Assembly: GCA_040080965.1 (NCBI GenBank) | Contig: JBEBHH010000001.1 | Location: 124,001-188,000, forward strand | Direction of reading: 5' to 3' | Length of the DNA stretch: 64,000 nt | Source of the DNA: SHZI01 sp040080965 | GTDB lineage: Bacteria; Pseudomonadota; Gammaproteobacteria; Steroidobacterales; GCA-2729495 | Shown here: positions 25,965 through 34,379 of the stretch, piece after piece | Numbering within the stretch: position 1 is the stretch's first letter | Layout: each line of letters opens with the position of its first letter | The notes under the pieces: generated by a model | Databases searched by the model: none | Told to the model about the DNA's origin: nothing | The model's input: the letters and a program-made list of their open reading frames with translations, nothing else | Made by a program: the position numbers and the translations under genes

Positions 25965-25981
25965 CACTCCACGCCGAGCCG

Positions 25982-27121
25982 ATGCGGCGGAACATCGATT
26001 TCGCCAGGCTGGCAGCGTCCGGAGTGCGGGGCCTCCAGCCCTACGTGCCGGGAAAGCCGGTGGCAGAACTCGAGCGGGAGTTTGGCATCGCCGATGCGGT
26101 GAAGCTGGCGTCCAACGAGAATCCGCTGGGACCACCCGAGCCGGCCCTGGCGGCAATCCGCGCTGGACTTGACGGCCTTTCCAGATACCCCGATGGCGCC
26201 GCCTTCGAGCTGAAGCGGGGTCTGGCGGCCCACCTCGGCGTAGCCGCTGAGCAGATAACCGTCGGCAACGGGTCCAACGAGATTCTCTCCATCATTGCCG
26301 AGACGTTTCTTGGTGTAGGCGATGAAGCAGTCTATTCAGAGTTCGCGTTCGTCGTGTACGGGCTGGCCGTCCAGGCAACCGGGGCCACCGCGCGGCTGGC
26401 GCCGGCAAACAGTGCCCTGGGCGACCAGCCGCTTGGACACTCGCTCGAAGCCATGCAGGCGCTGATCAATCCGCGGACCCGCGTGGTGTTCATCGCGAAT
26501 CCAAACAATCCCACGGGGACGTGGCTGGCGCCGGGCGCGCTCCGGTCGTTCATCGGGGCAATTCCCGATCACGTGCTGACCGTCATTGATGAGGCTTATC
26601 TCGAGTACATGCCGCCCGGCGACTGCCCGGACAGCCTGTCCTGGCTGGATGAGTGTCCCAACCTGATCGTTTGTCGCACGTTTTCCAAGATGTACGGCCT
26701 CGCCGGCCTCCGGGTCGGGTACGCCGTCAGCCATCCCGGCCTCGCCGAACTTCTCAATCGGGTCCGCCAGCCCTTTAATGTCAATGAACCGGCCCAGGCG
26801 GCGGCGCTGGCTGCCCTCGGTGCCCATGACCACGTACGGCGCTCCCGGCAGGTCAATGACGCTGGAATGGCACAACTGGGCGCAGGATTGCGTGAGTTCG
26901 GCTGGCACGTGCCGCCATCGGCGGGCAACTTCGTGCTCGCGGATACCGGCGGGCCTGCCAGTCCCTGGTACGAGGCGCTGCTCCGGGTCGGCGTAATCGT
27001 GCGCCCGGTTGGCAATTACGGCCTGCCGAATCACCTGCGGATCACGATCGGGCTTCCCGGGCAGAACAGCCGTCTCCTGGAAGGACTTGGCGAACTCAGG
27101 CAGCGGGGCGTGGGCCGGTGA
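25982..27121 (+). CDS. hisC: Histidinol-phosphate aminotransferase-like enzyme, aromatic-cluster paralogue
   Basis: PLP aminotransferase of the HisC family, 379 residues from ATG at 25982. The family markers are ASNENPLGPPEPALAAI, the PLP lysine segment RTFSKMYGLAGLRVGYA, and FIANPNNPTGTW. A second HisC lies in the his operon at 60139-61197, so this copy, set between pheA and aroA, probably transaminates phenylpyruvate or hydroxyphenylpyruvate, as HisC paralogues do elsewhere. Its stop overlaps aroA by 4 bases. No tyrA lies in this cluster. Confidence 0.9.
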   Translation: MRRNIDFARLAASGVRGLQPYVPGKPVAELEREFGIADAVKLASNENPLGPPEPALAAIRAGLDGLSRYPDGAAFELKRGLAAHLGVAAEQITVGNGSNEILSIIAETFLGVGDEAVYSEFAFVVYGLAVQATGATARLAPANSALGDQPLGHSLEAMQALINPRTRVVFIANPNNPTGTWLAPGALRSFIGAIPDHVLTVIDEAYLEYMPPGDCPDSLSWLDECPNLIVCRTFSKMYGLAGLRVGYAVSHPGLAELLNRVRQPFNVNEPAQAAALAALGAHDHVRRSRQVNDAGMAQLGAGLREFGWHVPPSAGNFVLADTGGPASPWYEALLRVGVIVRPVGNYGLPNHLRITIGLPGQNSRLLEGLGELRQRGVGR

Positions 27122-28428
27122 AGCAGTCCTTCAGGGTTCAGCCATCGTTGCGCGTCGAAGGCCACATCAGAGTTCCCGGCGACAAGTCCGTGTCCCACCG
27201 TGCGTTGATGCTTGGCGCCATTGCGCAGGGCACGAGCCACGTCACCGGATTTCTTCCCGGTGAGGATTGCCTGGCCACGATGGCGGCGGTTCGTGCCATG
27301 GGTATCGAGGTCAAGCAGCACGATTCCACCACGATAGAGATCGGTGGGCGCGGCATGCTCGGGCTTCAGCCTCCCGGTCGGCCGCTCGACATGGGAAACT
27401 CCGGCACGGCAATGCGCCTTTTCATGGGCCTTCTCGCCCCCAGGGCATTCCCGAGCGACCTGTTTGGCGACGAGTCGCTCAGCCGGCGTCCGATGGAGCG
27501 GGTGGCGCAGCCGCTCCGTGAGATGGGGGCAATGATCGAGACCAACGGCGGGAGGCCACCGGTGCGCATTTCCGGTGGTTGCAAGCTGGCCGGCATCCGG
27601 TTCCAGATGCCGGTGGCGAGCGCGCAGGTCAAGTCGGCAATCCTGCTTGCCGGGCTCTATGCCTCCGGGGAAACGTCCGTCAGCGAGCCGGCCGTCACCC
27701 GCGATCACACGGAGCAAATGCTGGCGCGACTGGGCTACCCCGTTCGTCGCGTCGGTTCGACGGTCACCATTGCCGGCGGCGGGACGCTGGCTGGCGGCCC
27801 GATCGCCGTGCCGGGGGACCTGTCCTCGGCGGCCTTCATGATTCTTGCGGGATGCGTCGCCTCCGGCGGCGAACTGGTCATCGATGGCGTCGGCCTGAAC
27901 CCCACGCGCACGGGAATTCTGCGGATCCTCGAGCTCATGGGTGCCGATATCCGCATTGAGCAGGTCCCCGTGGAACGGGGCGAACCTGTGGGCCGGGTCA
28001 TCGTCCGGCCTCGCCAGCTGCGCGGGATCGACGTACCGCCCGACCTGGTACCCCTGGCGATCGACGAGTTTCCCGTGATCTTCGTAGCCGCGGCCCTCGC
28101 GAGTGGAGAAACCATCGTGAGGGGTGCCAGTGAGCTCCGGCACAAGGAGACCGACCGCATTCGAGTCATGGCTGACGGGCTGCGAGCGCTGGGCATCGAC
28201 GTTGAGGAGCTGCCCGACGGCGCCCGGATCCGGGGCGGGCGGTTCCGGAGCGGGACGGTCGACAGCGCCGGGGACCACCGTGTGGCGATGTCTTTCGCAG
28301 TCGGGGCCGGGCGCGCAGACGGGCCCGTGACGATTCTCGACACGGCCAACGTGGCCACCTCCTTCCCGGGCTTTGCCGCCCAGGCGCGCGCCATCGGCCT
28401 CGACATCTTGGCGGTGGACGATGAGTAG
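27118..28428 (+). CDS. aroA: 3-phosphoshikimate 1-carboxyvinyltransferase (EPSP synthase)
   Basis: Joins shikimate-3-phosphate and phosphoenolpyruvate in the aromatic pathway; it is the glyphosate target. The 436-residue protein starts at GTG 27118 (GTGA overlap with hisC). PGDKSVSHRALMLGAIAQG, MGNSGTAMRL, QVKSAILLAGLYA and the C-terminal RHKETDRIRVM are diagnostic. The substrate-binding loop reads LDMGNSGTAMR, with Ala at the position that is Gly in E. coli GNAGTA, a pattern of class II-type enzymes often more glyphosate-tolerant. That property is inferred only. Confidence 0.97.
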   Translation: MKQSFRVQPSLRVEGHIRVPGDKSVSHRALMLGAIAQGTSHVTGFLPGEDCLATMAAVRAMGIEVKQHDSTTIEIGGRGMLGLQPPGRPLDMGNSGTAMRLFMGLLAPRAFPSDLFGDESLSRRPMERVAQPLREMGAMIETNGGRPPVRISGGCKLAGIRFQMPVASAQVKSAILLAGLYASGETSVSEPAVTRDHTEQMLARLGYPVRRVGSTVTIAGGGTLAGGPIAVPGDLSSAAFMILAGCVASGGELVIDGVGLNPTRTGILRILELMGADIRIEQVPVERGEPVGRVIVRPRQLRGIDVPPDLVPLAIDEFPVIFVAAALASGETIVRGASELRHKETDRIRVMADGLRALGIDVEELPDGARIRGGRFRSGTVDSAGDHRVAMSFAVGAGRADGPVTILDTANVATSFPGFAAQARAIGLDILAVDDE

Positions 28429-29131
28429 TGTCGAGGATGGGCCGGTGGTGCCAGTCCTGGCGATCGATGGGCCCGGTGGCGCCGGGAAGGGGACGGTCAG
28501 CCGGCTCGTCGCCGACAGGCTCGGCTGGCACCTGCTGGACAGCGGCTCCCTGTACCGGCTGGTGGCCCTGGACGCACTCCAGAGCGCCGTAGGCCTCGAT
28601 TCCGAGGCGGCCGTCGCCGACCTGGCTGCAAGGCTCGACGTGCGATTCCTGAGCTCTGACGGCCAGGCACGGGTGATCCTGAACGGCCTGGACGTTACCG
28701 AGGCCATCCGCTCGGAAGCAGCCGGGGACGGGGCGTCCCGCGTGGCGGCCCTGCCCGGGGTTCGCGGCGCCCTGGTGGGCCGCCAACGGGGTTTCCGGCG
28801 CGCCCCGGGCCTCGTGGCGGACGGCCGGGACATGGGGGCGGTGATCTTTCCGGACGCCGGTCTCAAGGTCTTCCTGACGGCCAGCGTCGACGAGCGCGCC
28901 CGGAGGCGCCATAAGCAGTTGAAGGACAAGGGTATTGATGTTAGCCTCTCCGGCCTTTCCAGGGACATGGTGGAACGCGACCGACGCGACTCGGAGCGTT
29001 CCATTGCGCCGCTCAATCCCAGCGACGATGCACGGATTCTGGATACCACCGGGATGGCCATACCTGATGTGGTTGAGGTCGTGCTTCGATGGGCGTCGGA
29101 AAGCGGACTGACCAAAAGCGAACTGACTTAG
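28421..29131 (+). CDS. cmk: Cytidylate kinase
   Basis: Phosphorylates CMP and dCMP. The 236-residue protein has the P-loop GPGGAGKGTVSRL, the NMP-binding segment LLDSGSLYRLVAL, the conserved VADGRDMGAVIFPDA and the lid segment RARRRHKQLK. ATG at 28421 overlaps the aroA end by 8 bases. The order aroA-cmk-rpsA-ihfB is the standard gammaproteobacterial one. Confidence 0.97.
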   Translation: MSSVEDGPVVPVLAIDGPGGAGKGTVSRLVADRLGWHLLDSGSLYRLVALDALQSAVGLDSEAAVADLAARLDVRFLSSDGQARVILNGLDVTEAIRSEAAGDGASRVAALPGVRGALVGRQRGFRRAPGLVADGRDMGAVIFPDAGLKVFLTASVDERARRRHKQLKDKGIDVSLSGLSRDMVERDRRDSERSIAPLNPSDDARILDTTGMAIPDVVEVVLRWASESGLTKSELT

Positions 29132-29265
29132 GTGGCGTGCCGGAACTGAGAAACTGGGTCCGATCCACAGCGGATGTGAATCGGGAATTTAAATAACCGC
29201 CGCCCGGCGCGTTGGGCTGGCGCTTGCAAACCATAGGTCCGCCTTCGGGTGGTAAATCGACACAC

Positions 29266-30948
29266 ATGACGGAAAATTTCGCCCTTCTCTTCGAGCAGAG
29301 TCTCGCCAACACACGGATCAAGCCCGGCACCATCCTCATGGGCCGCGTGATCGAAGTTTCCTCCGAGGCGGTCGTCGTCAGCGCCGGCCTCAAGTCCGAG
29401 GCCGTCATTCCGGCCAGCCAGTTCAAGAACGAGCGGGGTGAGATCGAAGTTCGCGTCGGTGACGACGTCGAAGTGGCTCTCGACTCCGTCGAAGATGGTT
29501 TCGGCGAGACCCGGCTTTCCCGTGAGCGCGCCAAGCGCGTGCGCACCTGGGAAGCCCTCGAAGACGCGTTCGAGCACCAGAAGATCGTCAAGGGCGTCAT
29601 CAACGGGCGCGTCAAGGGCGGCTTCACGGTGGACGTGGAATTCGTCAGGGCGTTCCTGCCAGGTTCGCTGGTCGATGTGCGGCCTGTGCGCGACCCGTCC
29701 TACCTCGAAGGCAAGGAACTCGAATTCAAGGTCATCAAGCTCGACCGCCGTCGCAACAACGTGGTCGTATCCCGCCGTGCCGTGGTGGAAGCCGAGTACA
29801 GCGCAGAGCGTGAGGCGCTGCTTTCGAACCTCCAGGAAGGCTCCATCGTCAAGGGCGTGGTCAAGAACCTCACCGACTACGGCGCGTTCGTCGACCTCGG
29901 TGGCATCGACGGCCTCCTGCACATCACCGACATGGCCTGGAAGCGCGTCAAGCACCCGTCGGAGGTTGTCACCGTCGGCGACGAGATCGAGGTCAAGATC
30001 CTCCGGTTCGATCGCGAGAAGAATCGTGTTTCACTCGGCATGAAGCAGCTGGGGTCGGATCCCTGGGAGGCAATTTCGCGGCGGTATCCGCCCAATACGC
30101 GCCTCTTCGGCAAGGTCACCAACATCGCTGACTATGGCTGCTTCGTGGAGATCGAGGAGGGCGTCGAAGGACTTGTCCACGTCTCCGAGATGGACTGGAC
30201 GAACAAGAACGTCAATCCGTCGAAGGTCGTGCAGATTGGCGACGAAGTTGAAGTCATGGTCCTCGACATCGACGAGGAGCGCCGGCGTATCTCGCTCGGC
30301 ATCAAGCAGTGCAAGACCAATCCCTGGTCCGACTTCGCCACCGGCTACAACAAGGGCGACAAGGTCTCGGGCAAGATCAAGTCCATTACGGACTTCGGCA
30401 TCTTCATTGGCCTGCCTGGCGGCATCGACGGCCTGGTTCACCTGTCCGATATCTCCTGGGACGTGCCTGGCGAAGAGGCCGTCCGCAAGTACAAGAAGGG
30501 TGAGGACGTCGATACGGTCGTTCTCGCCATCGATCCTGAGCGTGAGCGCATCTCGCTGGGCATCAAGCAGCTTGATCAGGATCCCTTCTCCAAGTTCCTG
30601 GCCGACAACCCCAAGGGCACCATCATGAAGGGCATCGTGTCCGAAGTGGACGCCCGCGGTGCTGTTGTTGACCTCGAAAATGGAATCAAGGGCCAGCTCC
30701 GGGCGAGCGAACTGTCCCGGGATCGAGTGGAGGACGCGCGGACCGTTCTGAAGGTTGGCGACGAGGTCGAAGCCAAGTTCACCGGTCTGGATCGCAAGAG
30801 TCGCCTGGTATCGCTTTCCGTCAAGGCCAAGGACGCTCATGAAGAGGCCCAGGCCATGGAAAGTTACCGTTCGGACGGCTCAGGAAGTTCTGCCACTACG
30901 CTGGGCGAGCTCCTGAAGGAGCAGATTTCGAACGCTAGCGACTCCTGA
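29266..30948 (+). CDS. rpsA: 30S ribosomal protein S1
   Basis: Brings mRNAs to the 30S subunit. Six S1 OB-fold repeats span the 560 residues (repeated signatures such as VKNLTDYGAFVDLGGIDGLLHITDMAW and VTNIADYGCFVEIEEGVEGLVHVSEMDW). The start MTENFALLFEQSL at 29266 matches the family; an in-frame start at 29212 would add 18 residues. No purine-rich Shine-Dalgarno lies before the ATG, as in E. coli rpsA, where the structured leader and S1 itself control translation. The 134-base gap after cmk presumably holds this leader. Confidence 0.98.
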   Translation: MTENFALLFEQSLANTRIKPGTILMGRVIEVSSEAVVVSAGLKSEAVIPASQFKNERGEIEVRVGDDVEVALDSVEDGFGETRLSRERAKRVRTWEALEDAFEHQKIVKGVINGRVKGGFTVDVEFVRAFLPGSLVDVRPVRDPSYLEGKELEFKVIKLDRRRNNVVVSRRAVVEAEYSAEREALLSNLQEGSIVKGVVKNLTDYGAFVDLGGIDGLLHITDMAWKRVKHPSEVVTVGDEIEVKILRFDREKNRVSLGMKQLGSDPWEAISRRYPPNTRLFGKVTNIADYGCFVEIEEGVEGLVHVSEMDWTNKNVNPSKVVQIGDEVEVMVLDIDEERRRISLGIKQCKTNPWSDFATGYNKGDKVSGKIKSITDFGIFIGLPGGIDGLVHLSDISWDVPGEEAVRKYKKGEDVDTVVLAIDPERERISLGIKQLDQDPFSKFLADNPKGTIMKGIVSEVDARGAVVDLENGIKGQLRASELSRDRVEDARTVLKVGDEVEAKFTGLDRKSRLVSLSVKAKDAHEEAQAMESYRSDGSGSSATTLGELLKEQISNASDS

Positions 30949-30999
30949 TCTCGGTCGCCGCAGCAAGAGTAGGCCGGGACGCGTGAAGGGGACGCAGCG

Positions 31000-31302
31000 A
31001 TGACGAAGTCGGAATTGATCGAGGTTCTGGCCCGCAAGCAGAAGCATCTGCCGACGAAAGACGTCGAGTTGGCAGTCAAGCACCTGCTGGATCTCATGAG
31101 TGATGCGCTGGCCGGTGGCCAGCGCATCGAGATCCGCGGTTTCGGCAGCTTTTCCCTGCACTTCCGGCCACCCCGCATGGGACGGAATCCCAAGACCGGC
31201 GATGCCGTGGCCCTGGCTGGCAAGTACGTTCCGCATTTCAAGCCCGGAAAGGACTTGCGCGACCGGGTCAACGAGAACAAGCAACTCCCGATCAAGGACT
31301 GA
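31000..31302 (+). CDS. ihfB: Integration host factor beta subunit
   Basis: DNA-bending nucleoid protein that pairs with IhfA (44514-44819). 100 residues: KSELIEVLARKQKHLPTKDVELAVKHLLDLM, IEIRGFGSFSLHFRPPRMGRNPKTGD with the intercalating proline of the beta arm, and KYVPHFKPGKDLRDRVN. It follows rpsA by 51 bases as expected. Confidence 0.97.
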   Translation: MTKSELIEVLARKQKHLPTKDVELAVKHLLDLMSDALAGGQRIEIRGFGSFSLHFRPPRMGRNPKTGDAVALAGKYVPHFKPGKDLRDRVNENKQLPIKD

Positions 31303-31359
31303 CCGTTGGCCTGACAAGTCTGTCCAGCAACACTGCCCCGGCCCGGTGGAGATTGTCAG

Positions 31360-31656
31360 ATGATCCGCAGTTTGCTGGTTTCGATCCTTGTACTGGTATT
31401 CATCGGCCTTGCCGCGGTGTTCTCTGCCCTCAATCCAGGCCAGGTTGCGCTGGACTTCGCGTTTGTCGCGACCGAGATGGAAAAATCTCTGGCCATCATC
31501 GGCGCTGTGGCCGTTGGCTGGGCATTTGGCATCGCCTGCGCGCTGTTCGGCATCATTCGACTGGTAACCCAGCGCCGTTCCCTGCGGCGCGCGCTGCGTC
31601 TTGCGGAACAGGAGGTACAGGCGCTGCGCAGCCTTCCGGTGCAGGATGCCGACTGA
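31360..31656 (+). CDS. lapA: Lipopolysaccharide assembly protein A
   Basis: Inner-membrane protein that works with LapB to control LpxC and thus LPS amount. 98 residues with two membrane helices (6-26 and 45-66) and the LapA core LNPGQVALDFAF. The cytoplasmic tail is basic then acidic. GGAGA lies upstream of the ATG. Its end overlaps the lapB start by 11 bases. Confidence 0.92.
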   Translation: MIRSLLVSILVLVFIGLAAVFSALNPGQVALDFAFVATEMEKSLAIIGAVAVGWAFGIACALFGIIRLVTQRRSLRRALRLAEQEVQALRSLPVQDAD

Positions 31657-32821
31657 GTCCACTTTTCTCTTTGCCGGGCTCTTGTTCCTGGCTGCCGCCC
31701 TTGGCTACGTGTTTGCCCGTTTCGGCGACGCAGATGAGGAGGAGGAGGCCGAGCAGTCGGCGCGCGCCAACTTCCTGAAGGGCTTCCGTTATCTGCTCAA
31801 TGAGGAGTCAGATCGGGCGGTCGACGTATTCACGGGTGCCAATGATCTCAGTGATGAAGCCATGGAAACCCAGTTGGCCCTCGGGACGCTGTTCCGCCGC
31901 CGGGGCGAGCTCGACCGTGCCATACGGCTGCACCAGAACCTCGTGGAGCGGCCGTCCAGCAACGTGGCGCAGCGGGAGGCGGCTTCGTTCGCCCTTGCTG
32001 AGGATTACCTCAGCGCCGGGCTATTCGATCGGGCCGAGGAGATCTTCGTACGGCTTCGGGATTCCCGTGTTCACGGGGCCGACGCCCTCAGGCGCTTGCT
32101 GAGGATCTGCGAGGTAACCAGCGAGTGGGACAGGGCAGTGGACCTCTGCGCCGAGCTGAAGCGGCTGGGTTCAGGCACCGTCGGTCCCGGTCAGCTGGCC
32201 CACTACTACTGCGAGCTGGCGGAACAGGCCCGGGGGCAGAAGTCCCCGGAGCTTGCCCGGCAGATGCTGGCCCAGGCCGAAGCCATGGAGCCCGGCAAGG
32301 TCCGCACGGCGCTGATCCGTGCGGACGTAGATGCCGAGTCAGGCCGGCAAATGGACGCCATAGACGCCCTCAGCAACCTGGCCACGGAACAGCCGGCCAT
32401 GCTTGCCGAGGTCCTCCCGCGGCTCATGGTACTGGCCGGGGAGGCGCCGGGCCGTGACCGGGTTGCGCAGGCCCTGCACACCATTGCTGCCACGGTGGAT
32501 GGCCTCCGCGGGATCGCCCTGGGTGTGGCGCGGGATTCCCGTATCAGCGATCCGCTTGCACTCCAGTTCCTGGCGGCCTTCGTGGCCCAGCAGCCCGTCC
32601 TCAGCGCACTGTTGCCAGCGGACGGTCGCGGCCCGGAATCCCTGTCCGGGGTACAACGGCTTCGCCCGTTGCTGCACCGGATGCTGCTGGCGGGTTCGAG
32701 GTTCCAGTGTGGCAACTGTGGGTACGTCTCGGCCGCCATGCATTGGCAGTGCCCCGGTTGCCGGTCCTGGGACACTGTGCAGCCCACGAGCTCTGGTGTG
32801 CTCGAAGGAATCATGGAATAG
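31646..32821 (+). CDS. lapB: Lipopolysaccharide assembly protein B (TPR protein)
   Basis: 391 residues from ATG at 31646. An N-terminal membrane anchor (FLFAGLLFLAAALGYVFARFG) is followed by about six tetratricopeptide repeats (for example DEAMETQLALGTLFRRRGELDRAIRLHQNLV) and a C-terminal rubredoxin-like zinc knuckle, FQCGNCGYVSAAMHWQCPGCRSWDT, with four Cys. LapB adapts LpxC to the FtsH protease. Translationally coupled to lapA. Confidence 0.95.
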   Translation: MPTESTFLFAGLLFLAAALGYVFARFGDADEEEEAEQSARANFLKGFRYLLNEESDRAVDVFTGANDLSDEAMETQLALGTLFRRRGELDRAIRLHQNLVERPSSNVAQREAASFALAEDYLSAGLFDRAEEIFVRLRDSRVHGADALRRLLRICEVTSEWDRAVDLCAELKRLGSGTVGPGQLAHYYCELAEQARGQKSPELARQMLAQAEAMEPGKVRTALIRADVDAESGRQMDAIDALSNLATEQPAMLAEVLPRLMVLAGEAPGRDRVAQALHTIAATVDGLRGIALGVARDSRISDPLALQFLAAFVAQQPVLSALLPADGRGPESLSGVQRLRPLLHRMLLAGSRFQCGNCGYVSAAMHWQCPGCRSWDTVQPTSSGVLEGIME

Positions 32822-32944
32822 GCCATTTCTCGGCAAAGTCAGCCGAATTGCCGCTTCAGGAACCACTGGCTCTCTTTCTACGATGAGCGCGCTGTCTGCT
32901 TGCGGCAGCGTCGTTCCTCAGCAACCTGAATGAAGGAGAGTTTT

Positions 32945-33226
32945 ATGCTTCGAATCATGTGCCTGGGCGTCCTGGGAGTCCTGCCAGTTCTCACGCTGGC
33001 AGGACCGGTTGATATCAACACGGCCGACGCCGCCACCATTGCCCGCGAGCTCAACGGGATCGGGGACAGCCGGGCCCGGGCGATCGTCGAGTTCCGGGAA
33101 AAAAATGGCCGCTTTGCCTCGCCGGAGGACGTACTGAAAGTCAGTGGTATCGGACCCCAGGTCCTTAAGTTGAATCGTGAGAACATCCGGATCGGCCAGC
33201 CGGCCAAGGCGCCAGCCAAGCCCTGA
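32945..33226 (+). CDS. Secreted helix-hairpin-helix (ComEA-like) DNA-binding protein
   Basis: A 93-residue protein with a signal peptide (MLRIMCLGVLGVLPVLTLAGP) and a double HhH domain: VDINTADAATIARELNGIGDSRARAIVEFREKNG and SPEDVLKVSGIGPQVLKLNRENI. ComEA proteins bind incoming DNA in the periplasm during transformation; small stand-alone forms like this are widespread, and competence is not proven. ATG at 32945 is supported by GAAGGAGAG upstream. Confidence 0.88.
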   Translation: MLRIMCLGVLGVLPVLTLAGPVDINTADAATIARELNGIGDSRARAIVEFREKNGRFASPEDVLKVSGIGPQVLKLNRENIRIGQPAKAPAKP

Positions 33227-33342
33227 CAGTCCCCGGGCGGCGTGGCTCGCGCTGCGCCGTCCGGTGACCCAGTCCTCACCGCAGCAGCCGTGGATTGGCT
33301 ATGATCCAGCGGCCAAGAACAATAAATTGCGGAGTCCCCCAG

Positions 33343-34230
33343 ATGTCGCGAGTTGTCCGTACAGCAGTGTTTCCTGTCGCTGGCCGCGGCACGCGCTTCC
33401 TGCCGGCTACCAAGGCCATGCCGAAGGAAATGCTGCCCATCGTCGACAAGCCGCTGGTGCAGTACGCCGTCGAGGAGGCGCTCGAGGCGGGGGTTACGCG
33501 CCTGGTCTTCGTCACGGGAAGCAGCAAGCGGGCTATCGAGGATCACTTCGACAGGGATCCCGAGCTGGAACGGTCCCTCAGCACCAATGGCAAGCAGGAT
33601 CTGCTCGACGTGGTACGAGCCATTCTCCCTGCTGGCGTTTCCTGCGTTTACATACGCCAGGGTGAGCCCCTGGGCCTTGGCCACGCAGTGTTGTGCGCCC
33701 GGCCCGCCGTTGGCGACGAGCCCTTCTACGTGCATCTTCCGGATGACCTGATCCGGGCTGAAACCGGGTGCCTTTCACAGCTTCGCCGTCACTTTGAGCA
33801 GCATGGGTCGAGTGTGCTGGCCGTCCAGGAAGTTCCACAAAGTCGTACGCGTGACTATGGAATCGTGGCTGTGGACGAGAATCACCGCCTTCGTCAGATC
33901 GTCGAGAAGCCTGCGCCAGAGGTCGCGCCATCCCGGTTGGCGGTGGTGGGGCGCTACCTGCTGACTCCGGCCATCTTCGGCATCCTGGAGTCGACCGGGC
34001 GAGGTGCCGGGGGGGAGATACAGTTGACCGACGGCATTGCGCGGTTACTGACGGCCGAGCCCGTCTACGCCCTGCCATTCACGGGGCGCCGCTACGATTG
34101 TGGCAGCAAGCTTGGTTACGTCGAGGCTACCGTGGACTACGCCCTGGCAGATCCCGCCCTGGCTGAGCCTCTCCGTGCACACCTCAAGGGCGTGCTCGAA
34201 CGGCGCGCAGTGGCCAACGCTACTGGATGA
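33343..34230 (+). CDS. galU: UTP-glucose-1-phosphate uridylyltransferase
   Basis: Makes UDP-glucose for envelope polysaccharides. 295 residues from ATG at 33343. The nucleotide loop VAGRGTRFLPATKAMPKEMLPIVDKPLVQY, FVTGSSKRAIEDHFD, LPDDLI and GRRYDCGSKLGYVEATVDYAL are diagnostic. An earlier in-frame ATG at 33301 is rejected because the family starts at this position. It ends 2 bases from the convergent tRNA-Asn. Confidence 0.96.
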   Translation: MSRVVRTAVFPVAGRGTRFLPATKAMPKEMLPIVDKPLVQYAVEEALEAGVTRLVFVTGSSKRAIEDHFDRDPELERSLSTNGKQDLLDVVRAILPAGVSCVYIRQGEPLGLGHAVLCARPAVGDEPFYVHLPDDLIRAETGCLSQLRRHFEQHGSSVLAVQEVPQSRTRDYGIVAVDENHRLRQIVEKPAPEVAPSRLAVVGRYLLTPAIFGILESTGRGAGGEIQLTDGIARLLTAEPVYALPFTGRRYDCGSKLGYVEATVDYALADPALAEPLRAHLKGVLERRAVANATG

Positions 34231-34232
34231 AG

Positions 34233-34307
34233 TGGCTCCCCGGGCCGGATTCGAACCAGCGACCAACCGGTTAACAGCCGGTTGCTCTACCACTGAGCTA
34301 CCGGGGA
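34233..34307 (-). tRNA. tRNA-Asn (GTT)
   Basis: On the minus strand a 75-base cloverleaf begins TCCCCGGTAGCTCAG, with a 7-bp acceptor stem TCCCCGG/CCGGGGA, anticodon loop CTGTTAA (anticodon GTT), a TTCGAAT T-loop, discriminator G and encoded CCA. It lies downstream of the aspartate aminotransferase gene on the same strand. Confidence 0.97.
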
Positions 34308-34379
34308 AGCGAGATATAGCCCTGAAGCGCGCCGGATTCTCAGCGATCGCGGCGTGGCAAGTCAAGAACGCACGGCACG

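Noticed and set aside
27031..29115. 694-codon open frame on the minus strand opposite hisC, aroA and cmk
   Set aside because: The composition is an antisense reflection of GC-rich codons; it lies fully over three strongly supported plus-strand genes and shows no domain.
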